The translations under genes and the position numbers were made by a program. The notes beneath the pieces are model-generated. The model was not told the origin of the DNA, did not search any database, and saw only the letters and a list, made by a program, of their open reading frames with translations. This document shows positions 13,125 to 25,775 of a stretch of DNA of 64,000 nt, in pieces (the stretch's first letter is position 1; each line of letters begins with the position of its first letter). Source of the DNA: Elysia crispata (lineage: Eukaryota; Mollusca; Gastropoda; Plakobranchidae); contig JAWDGP010005685.1 in NCBI GenBank assembly GCA_033675545.1, positions 158,501 to 222,500 of the forward strand, read 5' to 3'.

Positions 13125-16100
13125 GAGTGCCTACAGTTATTCATGTAAACTACTACTAGAATCAATATATTCCTGTGAGCCGACAGCAGATCGTTTGATT
13201 GAATTCAATAATATTTCTAGGTTGAAAAAAATTCTTTCATAGTGCATTTGCCAACACATGGTACTCTAAATTGGAGGATACATCTCATATAAATTCGTTT
13301 GATGCAAGATTTTTTAAAAGGGTCTAAGAAAATAAAAAAAACGGGTTTTTTTCTCACCAAGGTGTCCTTTAAATCCGAGTCCGTTGGATTCAAAGTGAAC
13401 TTGTATTCTCTTCAATACATTATTACCCACTAATGTTCTTCATCCATTGAGGTACATTGTTCCCAAACACTGTGTTTCTATTCTGGTTCATTAAATTACA
13501 TGTACATTGTTTTTGACAAATAATTTCAAGACACTTCCTTCCATTAGCAATAGCATGCACTTTGCTTCCATGAGGATTACAATCTGTCCCACAATTGGGC
13601 TATTGTCCACTCTGATCATTGATCATTCTGCCCATGAAGGGTTTTGTAACCAAATGTATTAATCTAGATGCATTTTTGAAAATGTTCACCATTGCGGTTT
13701 TGTCAAAAAAAGATTTTGTACTAGTCAGGTCATTATACTGATACTTAGCCTCATTAACGGATACAAAACGCAAAAGCAAAACAGAAAATAATGCTTTTAA
13801 CCTTTTTCTCAGCTTTGTAAAAAGAAAAAAAAAAAAATTCATACTTTGTTATGGAAATTGTTTTTATCTTTTACCATCTAAGATCTAACAACTAAGATAG
13901 TCTGCAGCATTTCTCCCAGTATCCCCACCAGCATGCTTTCATCCACAGACATTTACATCTTCCCAAACATTATGTTCCACCATAATACTTGCAATAGTTT
14001 CATCTACTTTCATCTACTCTGCTCCACCTTTAAGCAGTAAAAGAATTATCTGAATTATTCCATAACAATAATTGTTGTCAATAGTGCTGCCATATTACCA
14101 TCTTATACCTCACCATGGTAATATAATTGCAGTACACCATTGTTGTCTGTGATTCCACCTTCACGAAAATTCCAAATCCTGTTCTATAAAAATTGAATAA
14201 AGAACAGCTGTTTTTGTGACGATAGTGGTATATTTGTATGGAATAACACACTAACTTCATATTACATACATATCTGTTAAAATCCTCATGCTCTCAGAAG
14301 AAAGAAAAATGTCGATGGGTAAAAATAGAAATATAAAAAGAAAAATACCAACTATCCTCTAGTCTATATGTGAATTTATATAGGGTTTAACTAGCAACAA
14401 TGTTGAATTCTTCATGTCAGAATTTTTCTCATATTTTGTGAAACTGAATGAGGTGTCTGGGGAATATTCAACAAACTGGGTACCTAAATTTGAAACTATA
14501 GTTTACAAAAATTATAAAAAACATGAGCTTTTTTGCAGCTAGATCATGTATGAAATGGGAAATAATTCTGAGTTCTTATTTAAAAATAAATGACCCTATG
14601 TTTTTCCCTCTTCACTCTCAGACTAAATAATCTGCTTTTTTTTTGCAGCTCCAAATTACACTGTATAGGGCAAGAATAAACATCCATGCTTTTTGTGTTG
14701 TATTGATATTTTAACTAAGACATAAATATACACGATAGCTAATCTAATAAAATTTCTTTTTAAATGTACAAAAAATACTTGCAGCACAAAATTTATTTAT
14801 TTATTTTTTTTAATTATTTTTGTATAATTTACTACCAAACATTCACAATGTACAAATTTAATTGACTCACAGATTACAATTTCAATTTTTAAAAGTTGAC
14901 AAACAAACATTTGTCTGAACAGAGACTTGTATGATACAAGACTGGTCTATCTACATCATTTTCAATTTTATCAATCTTAAAATAGACATCACAAAAGAAA
15001 AAAATGTACATTAATGATGAAATTACTTTTGAACTATCAAATCGAGTTCAAATTACAGAAGCATTTGCAATGACTGCATTACATAAACAAGTTTAATTTT
15101 TCTACACAGTTTTTTTTTTTAATGGAATGAGAAGAAATTTTGCATAATTCACACTTTCTTTGTTTTTCTTGAAGGAAAAAAAAAACAAAGCTAAACACAT
15201 AGTTCAGTTGAAAATAAAACAAAAGGATAAAATATAAGCTACAATATAGTGCAAATGCATAAAATGAACAGGGCAGATGTTGATTCTTATACTGTACTAA
15301 TTTAATACCAGTATTTGACAGATACAAGAATTTAATTAAAATATATGATGAATCACCTTTTCAACTTCTGATATGAATATTGAGAATTGCACAATAGTTA
15401 TTCTGCTTGCTGCCCTAATTGCCTACGGCAAAAAGGGCAGCAAGTAAGTAAGTTATTCTGCTTCTCAATATTGACATAAAGATATTCAAACACAATAAAG
15501 AAATAATAATGATAAGTTTTTTGTTCACAATCCCAAATTCTTAAAGCAAGTCACTCCTTAAGACTTGCGAAACTGTAGGCATTATTTACTAACAAATCCT
15601 CTTTTTTTTTTTTTTAAATTTTTATTATAATTAAAGATATTGTGAAAAGAAGCAGCTTATTGAGCCAATTTTAATAATAGTAAAAGTAAAAGCCTATCAG
15701 GAGTAACAAGGTCCACCATATTAAATGAAGGAAACTTTTTGAATCATTTTAAGAATTTGAATAGATATATGTTAATGGTATGTTTAATTTTCTATATTTC
15801 ATACTACACTTCTGGGAGCCAGACAAATTTTATTTGCTCCCAATCAGTTTCAAAGGACCGTCTTTGTTGAAAAAGAAACCCTTAGGTCAAACTGTGATTG
15901 ATACACCTTGCTACAACGTGACTGAAACAAGATTCTGTCCTCTCCAAACAGCTCTTTTCAGACAATGCAGAGCTGAAAGCCTGAATCCCCCCCCCACCCC
16001 CCCTTTTCAAACCCTTCTACAACTGTGATACGGTATTAATCCATTTGCAACTTTCCATGTAAACCTTAGTTAGAGCAAGCTCTCCATCAGACTGCCGCCA

Positions 16101-16370
16101 GTGCACCATCCTACCTCCTTGCTGCTTCAAGCACTGATTAATTATCAGGTTATGAATTGAGAAAAGCCCAACTAACTCCTGTCTCTTATTCGACTGGACC
16201 TCCAGTGACATTATTTTTTTTTTAATAAAAGGATTTTGAGCTTTTCATCTACATGACAATTCTAAAGTTAAAACCAGATAAGCCAGTCTTGATTACTAGC
16301 GAATTTCCCTAGAATCATTTACCCTGTTGAGTATGTTCTTATTCTAGACAAAACCAGAGTCCCCCTTTAG

Positions 16371-17020
16371 TGAGATCCAGATAAACAAGATTTCCTCAGA
16401 AGCATTAATCCCCATTTGGTCAGATCCAGATAAAACCAAATTTCATCAGAGGCATTCATCCCCATTTAGTCAGATCCAGATAAAACCAGGTTTCATCAGA
16501 AGGACTCATCACCATTTTGACAGATCCAGATAAAACCAAATTTTATCAGAGGCATTCATCCCCATTTAGTCAGATCCAGATAAAACCAGGTTTCATCAGA
16601 GGCATTCATCCCCATTTAGTCAGATCCAGATAAAACCAGGTTTCATCAGAAGGACTCATCACCATTTTGACAGATCCAGATAAAACCAAATTTTATCAGA
16701 GGCATTCATCCCCATTTAGTCAGATCCAGATAAAACCAGGTTTCATCAGAGGCATTCATCCCCATTTAGTCAGATCCAGATAAAACCAGGTTTCATCAGA
16801 AGCACTCATCACCATTTCGACAGATCCAGATAAAACCAGGTTTCATCAGAAGCACTCATCACCATTTCGACAGATCCAGATAAAACTAGGTTTCATCAGA
16901 AGCACTCATCACCATTTAGTCAGATCCAGGTAAAATCAGTTTTCGTCAGAAGCACTCATCACCATTTAGACAGATCCAGATAAAATTAGGTTTCATCAGA
17001 TGCACTCTTCTCCATTTATC
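16371..17020. repeat. 50-bp minisatellite, about 13 copies, abutting the MED4 stop
   Basis: About 13 direct copies of a 50-bp unit beginning CAGATCCAGATAAAACCAGG, with starts every 50 bases from 16421 to 16971 and a diverged first copy at 16371. Variants (ggcattc, aggactc, agcactc) are ordered so that a 150-bp trimer repeats twice between 16471 and 16770, a higher-order pattern. The array ends 8 to 10 bases short of the MED4 stop codon, so it should lie within the MED4 3' UTR. The unit is not a multiple of three. Confidence 0.95.
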
Positions 17021-17027
17021 CTCGGGA

Positions 17028-20000
17028 TCACTCATCACTGGAGCTGCTACTGGAAGAGTCACTGGACATGAGCTCTACGTCATCCTCATCCTTGTTGCTA
17101 TGGTGACTTCCTTTGGTGAGGATGTCATGGTGGGACGAACCTAAGCTGCCGCCACCCAGGGACTCCTGGGAAGACTGCCAACTAAATGGTGGGTGCGCAC
17201 CCTGAGCGGAGGACGGATGATGTGCTGAGGACTGTGATTGTTGGTGGTGATGGTGTGAATGTGATGAAAGACCTATTTGAGGGTGATGGTGCTGCCCTGA
17301 TGGAGTTGTGGGATGTGGCTGGTGGTGGGGATGTGATGGCTGAGCTATTTGGTGGAATCCGCACAGGAATTAGAGATGGACAGTTGTTCGTAATGTATTG
17401 AAGGACAAGAGGCAGGGTGCGAAGAAAAAAAGAAGAAAAAAATGTTTAAGCTTTAAGAGGATATATGTTAATCAATGACAAGTACTGACTTGATCTTGGG
17501 GTAACTGAAGGCACCATGGTGTCTAACAAGCAGTTTTCAAAAAGTAAATATAAACTTAAAAAAAAAAGGGAGAGAAAATTTAGTTAAGACCAGAAAATAT
17601 TAAAATCAATTTCTCACATACAGCATGGGGCCTTCAACACATTTTTCTTGGTCTTTAAAATCACTAATATTATTATACTGATAGCCTCACTTTACTTATT
17701 CACGACACCGAATGACTGTTAGGACACCAAGACAGATCAGGCAACCACTATTCTCCATCCATTTCTATTTTCAGTCTTGTGAAGGGCTTTGTCCAATTTC
17801 AAACATGTACATTCCCTGATAATCTTTTCTTATATCTTTATCTATCTGACTCTTCTTCCTCCTCCTTTTATCCTGCTCTTTACTATAATAAAAGAGAAAT
17901 TTTGAATTTTCCATTACTTATACTAGTTATATTGTGAGCACATAATATTTTGATTCCACAAATAATAGATCTTCATAAAACCTAACAGATGTTTTTGGAA
18001 TATAAACTAGCTAGTTTATGAGTCACAATTCATAGAACTTACTTTTCTCACATCTGATAAGTCTGATCAAAATAGGCGAAGATCTCTTGATGAATCATCA
18101 AAATGACTGTGATGCATTTTTTTAAAAATATTATATAGTGCTCAAGAAGGGTTATATAGTCCAAATTTCAAATGATTTTTTTTGTAAGAACCATTTGAAA
18201 TTAAAGTTCTTAACACTTTATTTCTTTACAAAGAAATAAAATCATAAACAATTTGACCCTTTCATCCAATGTGTCAGAAGTTCTCTTTATATTATTATCA
18301 CTATCAGTTGCCTCAGTGAATTATTTCATAAGTACTGCAAACTTTACTCTGTACATGTGATAAATGGCCGAGTCATGATCTACCAAGAAAATAAATTCAG
18401 AATTTTCATTAAGGAATCAACGGAAATCCTGACTTGAAGTACAAAAACTGAATTGACCATATCTGCATATAAATATCCGCTCCTTTTATTCTGAGATCTG
18501 TACTCTTTACACATTTTACCACTTTTGACACTGAATACAAAATGCACTAATACAAATCATTGAACAACAAAACAGAGGAGATGAATTTGGAACACAGACA
18601 AGTCAAGGCATGGCATTAGGTTTGTTCAACTTGACGTTTAGTGAGAGCACAACTCATAAGATCAGAAAACGGCAAAAGGCATGGTGTGGCATAAGTTTGA
18701 GAAGAGAACTTCGAAAGCTTCTTTTGAAACTTGACTGGGGTGAATGAAAATCAATATCCCAAAAAATAAACTCTTTGAAAAACAAGCTTTGACCCAGGAA
18801 TAACCAGAACAGTACAGAGACAAAAGGAAGTTTTAGCCCTAAAATAAACGTCAGTAACTTGATATAAAAATATACCACACATGTGAGACACAAGCAACTT
18901 AAGACATATACTTCACCTTGGGTGTAGAGTCTTGACGCTCCACCTGGAGCAGATGATGATGATGATGACGATGTGTCTGGTACTGACCCCATGGAGAAAA
19001 AACTGTGTCTCATTTCAAGATCAGTAGGGTAAGGGCGCCGAGGATCACCTACAAATTAAAAAAAAAAATTAAAAGAAGCTGACATTGAGAGATGAAAATT
19101 CACTTAGGTTATAATAATTGTAAGCAAAAGAAATTTGATACATTTAAAAAGCATCCTGATACCCATGCAAATAAAATATAGATACTGATTCATTCGCTTT
19201 ATTTTTTTCTAGAGGCAAACTGGTGAGTGTATAACCAAATCAACCCCTTTTTTTCTTCAAAATAGGGTGCTCTACGAGTAATATTTTAGCTGCTGAAGAT
19301 CACGAGAGGTCATTTTATCTGCCCACTACACGATACGACACTTTTCTGTGCTTTGATATAGGTACCTCCTAATGAGAGTTTTATATAAGCAGATAAACAG
19401 TAAACTGGGTTTTGAAAAAAAAAGAACTGTGTCTTTAGGTTTAATGGTGAAAAATATTCAAAGTTAAAATGATCCCCAAAAAGGGTCCTGATGCTATGGT
19501 GGGTAGGAGTTTATTGGTGAAGGATTTGGCAGCTGCACTTGCATGCTCAGATTTTGCAGTTAAATTAAATTTTAACTCCCAGTGTGAGCATCTCACATAT
19601 GACTATGTGTCCTCTGGAGACTTTATTTATGAGCTCAAGAGCCAGCTGCTGTGTCCAACTAAAGTGTACAAAATCTCTCAAAGTGAATAAAATAACTCTT
19701 ATATAGAACTTACAAGTTTTGATTTACAACTATTTTCACTCGTTTTAAGGCAGAAAATCCATATTTTTGAAATCCCAAAGGACACCATCTGAAATTTCTG
19801 AATTGTCCTTGGTTCCGCCTGATTGCCTTAATGTTTATTATATAAACTCATTTGATATTAGATATTTGAAGAATCTTATCGACTTCAAACTAGTTGCTTG
19901 AGGTTATAATTTTTTAAGACTGTGGTTGACCAGGAAAATATATGTTAGCTACTGACCAGGTACCCAGGTAGGTGGAGCAGCCACTGCGTTGCTGGCACTG

Positions 20001-23000
20001 ATCCTGTGGGCATACTTGATTAGTTCCTCAGACGATACTTTGTTAGCCTGAGCCTGCCGAACAGCGGCCAACTTCTGCTTGGCCTGATACACAGAGGTTG
20101 CCTAGACAGTGAACCACACAAATAATATTGCAATCACTATCAGTCAAGCCTGGCTTGGGCTTGGGACGAGAGTGGGGGAGAGAGAGAAAGGGTATTAAAC
20201 AGCACAATCTGAGCCACCCAGAGGAAGAGGTTTAGGAAGAAACAGTAAATTACAGAATAAAAAATTATTGTATGAGAAACTCAATGGCAGCGATGTATAT
20301 ATATAAAAAAACATGGTTTGATACAATGATCGAAAATCGTAGTTGAGACTTCACTCTTGGATTTGAAAAGAATCAAAGGTAAAATATCTACATATGCAAG
20401 GGCTAAAACAAAAGAAAACTCCATTCAAATGCTAAAATTTGGCCATGATTCCTTCACATGATTGGCCAAGAACAAAAAGTGTTATATCTCCAATTCATGT
20501 TTTGGAGCTGGCCTGAGATGCATTTTATTACCTAAACACTGAGGTGACCAACAAATTGCTACAATCAATTTATATACGTACCATGATAGTCTCTGCCTCT
20601 TTCAGAGCCCGCTGCAGTTGCCTCACCTCCACATCTCTCTTGTTAACCTCTGCCCTCAAGCTATCCATAACCTTTTGAACCTTTTCTTGTGCTTCAGCTG
20701 TTGCATAATGAACAAGAATTTCTTGTTTATTCTTTTTTTAAGGCAGAGGATCTAGCTTTGACATAATACAAGATACTTGAGATATAACTCATATAGTACA
20801 GCAATCAACTATATTTCTCTTTACATTTACCTGTAAGTAATACATCATCTTCAAAAGCAAGTTATTTTTATCTTTCAAAGAATTTTTTACATGAATTTTC
20901 TGGTTAATTATCTCATAAAAAATCAATTTATAAATATATAAATAACAGCAAAAGTAAATTTGAAACAGATTAAAAAAAAATTATGTGTGCAAACATTGCT
21001 CAGAAACTAAAAGAGTTTCAGTGACAAGTAACAAAATCTATACCAACTGTAAGGAATTGGTATGAGGGCTTTTTATAGTATTCTAACTCTGTAATGATTA
21101 CACAGTACTGCTCACCGATTTTCAATGTTTCTTTGAGTTCACCATCTTTCTCTATGAGCAGCTGCATCAAATCTTCCGCATCTGATCTTCGTTGAGCTTT
21201 AGGCATTGCTAACTGTTCTATTAGCTCTCTGAAAAACAAATTAGGACAATCCATAATATAATGATATTCCTTCGAGAGAGCTTTTCTTTATCCTGAAATG
21301 GTAAAATGTTAATTGCAGCTCAATATAAAGCAAAAAAAAAATCAAACAAAGAAAGAAACAACAACAACAACAAAACATTATCTTCAAAGGTAAAGAATTG
21401 CATCAAACCTTTTATGGCTCACATTAAATTCCATACTATATGTTGTTAATGAATAATTATCAATCTATGCAGATCTTCACCAAATATATTGCACGCTCTG
21501 CAACTGGATGAACTGCACAAAGAGATTCACTTAAGAAGTATTTTTCTAATATGGTTGTGCCTACCATAGATATTTTCTGTGGTTTTAATAGGAATATGTT
21601 GTGAATTGTTTATTAGTAATTGCTATCTACTGTTTGTGTCTTCTATACTTAGCTTTACATGCAAAGCAGATAAAGTTCATAATAATAGCAAAGTCAACAT
21701 TAACAGTAGTGATGAAGATACTGAATGATTGTGGTTATGATGCTTTTGTTAGGTTGTTTACCGAAAATGAAAGATGCTGAATTCTTGTTGTTATTTTGAT
21801 CACTATGAGTGTGACTCCAGATTCACACTAATCAAAACAAGCCAAGGCTATTGACTTAACATTTTTTTCTCACAAGAGGCATGGCTACATCATCATTTGC
21901 GAAGCGTTGAAAGACAGAGACCGTCTTTTGTCTCTCAAGATAGGAGTGGCTTGAGACCAGGTCAGGCCTGCTTGTTACCCTAAAGGGTCCCTATTTGTTA
22001 CAGTTAGTACATACGGGGGTAAAATCTTGAACTACTGGTGTAATTGTCGAAGTGTGTATGTATAAGCTTTTGTCAGCAAGGTCTAGACTTGAATCAGATG
22101 CATTGTTTTAAATAGTCTCCTAAGCTTATTGTGTCTGGCATGGCGAACTGTTGGTTTCTTGTAGAAAATTCAGGCTCTGACCACAAATGATCACTAGTGT
22201 TGTTGATATTATTTAGGCCTAATCAGTTTCTGAAAGGTTGAAATTTTAGGTGTGTGTGTATGTAGGTTAAGAACGGGTCAAGAGAGACATTACTGTTTAC
22301 TTCTATCTCACAAATGGATTGATGCCTTTAGGGCAGCTGATACTATTGGAGCAAAGCGAGTTTGTTCTTTGTCTGGTTCACACAGAACTATTGATAGCAT
22401 CTCTACTCTATAGCACCATACACACTTCCATTTATTCCTGCAATAACTTTTTCCACTGGAAATAAAAACTCAAGAGATCATCCAGATCGTTGAACATTGG
22501 GGATCTCATGACACTAGGTATACATCAGCAATGAACCTAAGAAACATCTTTAACCTTAGAAATTTTCTAGCATAAACAGACTCTCTCTCTCTCTCTCTCT
22601 CTCTTGTTTCCCTCTCCTCTTTATCTCAGCAGAAACAAAGATGAGGTTAATGACTGTTGAAAGTTTAATAGAAGTTCAAATAACAAAGTTGAAATTCTTA
22701 ACTTGATCCCCTTGTCTGAGATAAGTAGGCCTAAACTAGCTATAATTTGTTTTAAAAACTGAGACTAATGTTAAAAAATTATAAAAAAAAAGAAAGGTCT
22801 CTATCTGTAATAGATAAAACTCCCATATACATATATATATTCATAATCACTGTTTCAAAAACTTTCAGAAAAACATACTTTCAGGGCCTTATGATACAAG
22901 TTTTAAATTCAATTCTAAGATGGAAGACAAAGGTGCGTGCCAGATTTTTTACATGTTGTATTCACTTTTGACTTGGATCAAGATACATTTAATCTTGAGT

Positions 23001-25524
23001 CTAGATCTAAATCTATCCAAATTTTTTATAGATAAACTGGCTGATGAGTTCAGATCTTGAAACATTACTTAGGTAGATCTAATCAACAGTTAGACTAATG
23101 AGGACCAACCATTAGTGTCAGAATATTAGATTATCACTATTCAGCCACTATAAATCTGTGCACCAAATCTTTTTCTCTTTTCTTTCTTTTTAAATTTGTC
23201 CACCCCAAATATCATTTGATTTTTCAAGAATGCTTTAACAGCTACAAAATTGTAGTCAATTCCAATATGACAGACTTTAGCAGGTAAACAAGCCAGGGAT
23301 AAAAAATAAAAAAGTGCCATAAATCTAGACGTATTATTAACTCTAAGTACAGTGCATGTAAAAAGTACCAATTTTACAGCTCGTCACATAGATTGGCGAA
23401 CATGATCTAATCCAATCCTTAATCAATAAAAACCAACCCAACTAGATTCTAGGTATAGAAACTGAATGTTTACATCATTGGCTTTCAGTTTAGAGCTTTT
23501 TTCCGAAGAGGGAAGAATCCGTGTTTTTAAGCAGTTTTTCTTTTGCAGTGTTTACATCGTTGCTAATATATTATTATGAACAGCTAATCCTACGAATGAA
23601 TAGGCCTCAGCACAATAAAAGTTCTGAAGCGTGAAAAACAATCAGACAGCAGATGGATTATGATGAATCCAACTCTAGTTCTTGAATTAATTCTGATTCA
23701 GACAAGATGATAGTGAAAAGTGATTATAAGGTCTACATGTATGCAGACTACAAAGAAGCAGGATCCAATGACAAAAACAAATGTGAATACAAAAAAATTA
23801 AAATAAATTTGTGATTTTATCATGACTGTATAGCCCTTTTAAATCCCTTTATTTTGTTTATGTGTTGTATGAGAATGAATGATTTAAAAAAAAATATTGT
23901 GCAAAACGTTTTGGAAGGACTTCCGATAGGCCTAGGTATAAGGGCTTCGTTTGGTCAGGCCATAGAAAAAAATTGGGCTTGGTTTATGTAGACGTATATC
24001 ATTTTCTATGAATGAATTACCAATTCAAAAAATAAACTAGATCTAGGGCCTACAGCATCATATACATAAGTAATTAACTAGCGTACGTAATCAGGGGTCC
24101 TACCAATGAATCACCTATGGCTATGCGGCCCCAAGTTTGGACTAAAAAACATATATACGAGGGCATATTGATAAGTTTTGCCTCCAAGTCCATAACTTTG
24201 GAAATAATGAAGACAAACAAATGATACTTACACCAAATGAAAGGTCATTTTATTTAGCACCAGATGACATATCATTTTTCAACATAATCACCGTCCCGTT
24301 CGATACAGAGCCGCCACCGACGGACGACCTGTTGGATACCGTCAGCGAAGAAGTCAGCAGTCTTGTCTCTGCACCAAGAAAGAACAGCATTCTTCACATC
24401 TTCGTCTGTCTCGTAACGGTTGCCCTTGAGGTAATCCTTGAGTTTTGGAAAAAGGAAGAAATCGCTCGGAGCAAGATCTGGGCTATAAGGCGGATGCGGT
24501 AATGTCCGGAGGCCTAAACGATCTAAAGCCGTGCGAGTTTCCAAACTTGTGTGAGGGCGAGCGTTGTCGTGATGGATGATGGTGCTTCTCACGATCTTTT
24601 GGGACAGTGAGGGTGTGGTTCACACAGAATTTTTGGAACAAGGCAACACCGTGAATTCTACGAAATATGTGAACACACTGGAGAAACTGAAAGCGAGGTT
24701 GCGACGGGTAAGGAGTGAGAAAGTTTCCATCATCCATCACGACAACGCTCGCCCTCACACAAGTTTGGAAACTCGCACGGCTTTAGATCGTTTAGGCCTC
24801 CGGACATTACCGCATCCGCCTTATAGCCCAGATCTTGCTCCGAGCGATTTCTTCCTTTTTCCAAAACTCAAGGATTACCTCAAGGGCAACCGTTACGAGA
24901 CAGACGAAGATGTGAAGAATGCTGTTCTTTCTTGGTGCAGAGACAAGACTGCTGACTTCTTCGCTGACGGCATCCAACAGGTCGTCTGTCGGTGGCGGCT
25001 CTGTATCGAACGGGACGGTGATTATGTTGAAAAATGATATGTCATCTGGTGCTAAATAAAATGACCTTTCATTTGGTGTAAGTATCATTTGTTTGTCTTC
25101 ATTATTTCCAAAGTTATGGACTTGGAGGCAAAACTTATCAATATGCCCTCGTATATATGCTAGATCTAGATCTCTAGATCAATGTAAGAATGAGGCTTTA
25201 GTCACAGTAAAAATCAAGTTTGGACCCAAAAGTAGATAAATCTATGTAAAAATCTGGATTTTGCCTCCATATACTAGTAAAAGTTAACAAAGACATGATT
25301 TGGGGTAGAAATCTGATCTAGACTCTGGATCTAGATCTCAAACATTCTCAATTTCATTGATTAGATTTAACCTGAGCTGACCGAAAAGAAGTTGACAAAT
25401 TAAAAAAAAACATCTATGGGCAATTTTTATTTCATCCTTAAGCTTATCATCCTTACTTTGAAATAAGCTCCATATCATCGACAATTGAATGAAGCTTCTG
25501 TCGGGTGCTCGGCTCACTCGCCAT
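17028..25524 (-). CDS. MED4: MED4, Mediator complex subunit 4 (6 exons, 296 aa)
   Basis: MED4 is a core subunit of the Mediator middle module, which bridges activators and RNA polymerase II in the nucleus. Exons (complement): 25457-25524, 21116-21228, 20582-20697, 19957-20101, 18917-19048, 17028-17344, joining in phase to 891 nt. Human MED4 is 270 residues. Residues about 20-120 are coiled-coil ([17 protein letters not shown] in human; here [16 protein letters not shown]). The family block [12 protein letters not shown] is at 128-139, followed by [19 protein letters not shown] at 143-161. A Ser run and a His/Gln-rich segment (192-240) follow, and the end is [17 protein letters not shown], close to the human acidic Ser tail. 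ATG context is AAAATGG. Intron 1 (4.2 kb) carries a mariner palindrome. Identity is secure; the last-exon acceptor (tag before 17344) is supported by phase and by a stop just upstream. Confidence 0.96.
22581..22604. repeat. (CT)n microsatellite
   Basis: Twelve uninterrupted CT units in MED4 intron 1. Confidence 0.95.
24272..24592 (-). pseudogene. Mariner transposase, inverted C-terminal fragment (left arm)
   Basis: The minus-strand mirror of the right-arm frame, about 106 codons from the HHDNARPH motif to the end (ERDGDYVEK). Two residue differences were noticed between arms (VVRRW versus VVCRW; one Thr/Ala-type change on the opposite reading). It lacks everything before the second catalytic Asp. 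Confidence 0.88.
24576..25037 (+). pseudogene. Mariner transposase, C-terminal fragment (right arm plus spacer)
   Basis: An open frame of 153 codons matches the C-terminal half of mariner transposases. It has FWDSEGVV, then HHDNARPH (second catalytic Asp), then [17 protein letters not shown] (third Asp) with 34 residues between the two Asp residues, as in the DD34D class. The first Asp (TGDE region) and the DNA-binding N-terminus are missing, so it is a dead fragment. It was probably created when a second 3' end was joined in inverted orientation. Confidence 0.9.
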
Positions 25525-25715
25525 TTTGTTTGAACTGTACTATCATTTTGTGAAATGGGCTCTATCGATGTTATTAAACCCATTCACAATTTTTTTTCAA
25601 CGAAAAGATAATAATATATTATATCGAAACTCACCCAAACTATCGGAAACCCTACTTAAGAAAACAAAAGTTGGATCTCGCATCTCGGTAGACAAAAACG
25701 ATAAGGATAAATGAG

Positions 25716-25719
<4 letters not shown>

Positions 25720-25774
<55 letters not shown>
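25720..25774. repeat. (GA)n microsatellite upstream of MED4
   Basis: About 27 GA units, about 200 bases 5' of the MED4 start codon; in the MED4 sense strand this is a CT repeat. Such tracts can recruit GAGA-type factors or sit in 5' UTRs, but no transcript evidence is visible here. Confidence 0.95.

Positions 25775-25775
<1 letters not shown>

Larger units (their letters stand above)
10806..16370. other. Intergenic DNA between ZRSR2 and MED4
   Basis: No gene is recognisable. The first 100 bases next to 10805 should hold the ZRSR2 promoter and 5' UTR; no TATA box is convincing. A poly-A run lies at 10895-10912. Farther right are a 147-bp inverted-repeat element, a degenerate CA/TG-rich tract and a 41-bp minisatellite, listed separately. 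TTTATT strings near 14790-14805 and 15621 read as AATAAA on the minus strand and are possible, unproven, MED4 poly(A) signals. Confidence 0.5.
24154..25155. mobile_element. Mariner-family element rearranged into a 1-kb palindrome
   Basis: Left arm 24154-24582 and right arm 24727-25155 are inverted copies, 429 bases each with only a few mismatches, around a 144-base spacer. Both outer ends read TACGAGGGCATATTGATAAG inward and are bordered by TATATA, fitting mariner terminal repeats and TA target sites. Each arm encodes the same C-terminal transposase fragment. A complete mariner (about 1.3 kb, transposase about 340 residues) is not present: the N-terminal helix-turn-helix region is absent and there are two 3' ends. 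The element sits in MED4 intron 1 and cannot encode an active transposase. Confidence 0.93.
17360..25456 (-). other. Introns of MED4
   Basis: Introns: 17345-18916, 19049-19956, 20102-20581, 20698-21115 and 21229-25456. All have GT-AG ends. The large intron 1 holds a CT microsatellite (22581-22604), CTAGATCT clusters near 23000 and 25165-25340, and the mariner palindrome at 24154-25155. A 73-codon open stretch at 19469-19690 (plus strand, intron 4) has no recognisable homology. Otherwise I see AT-rich DNA without genes. Confidence 0.7.

Noticed and set aside
19469..19690. 73-codon open frame on the plus strand in MED4 intron 4
   Set aside because: No recognisable domain, opposite strand to the gene, and no promoter or splice context; likely chance or a decayed repeat.
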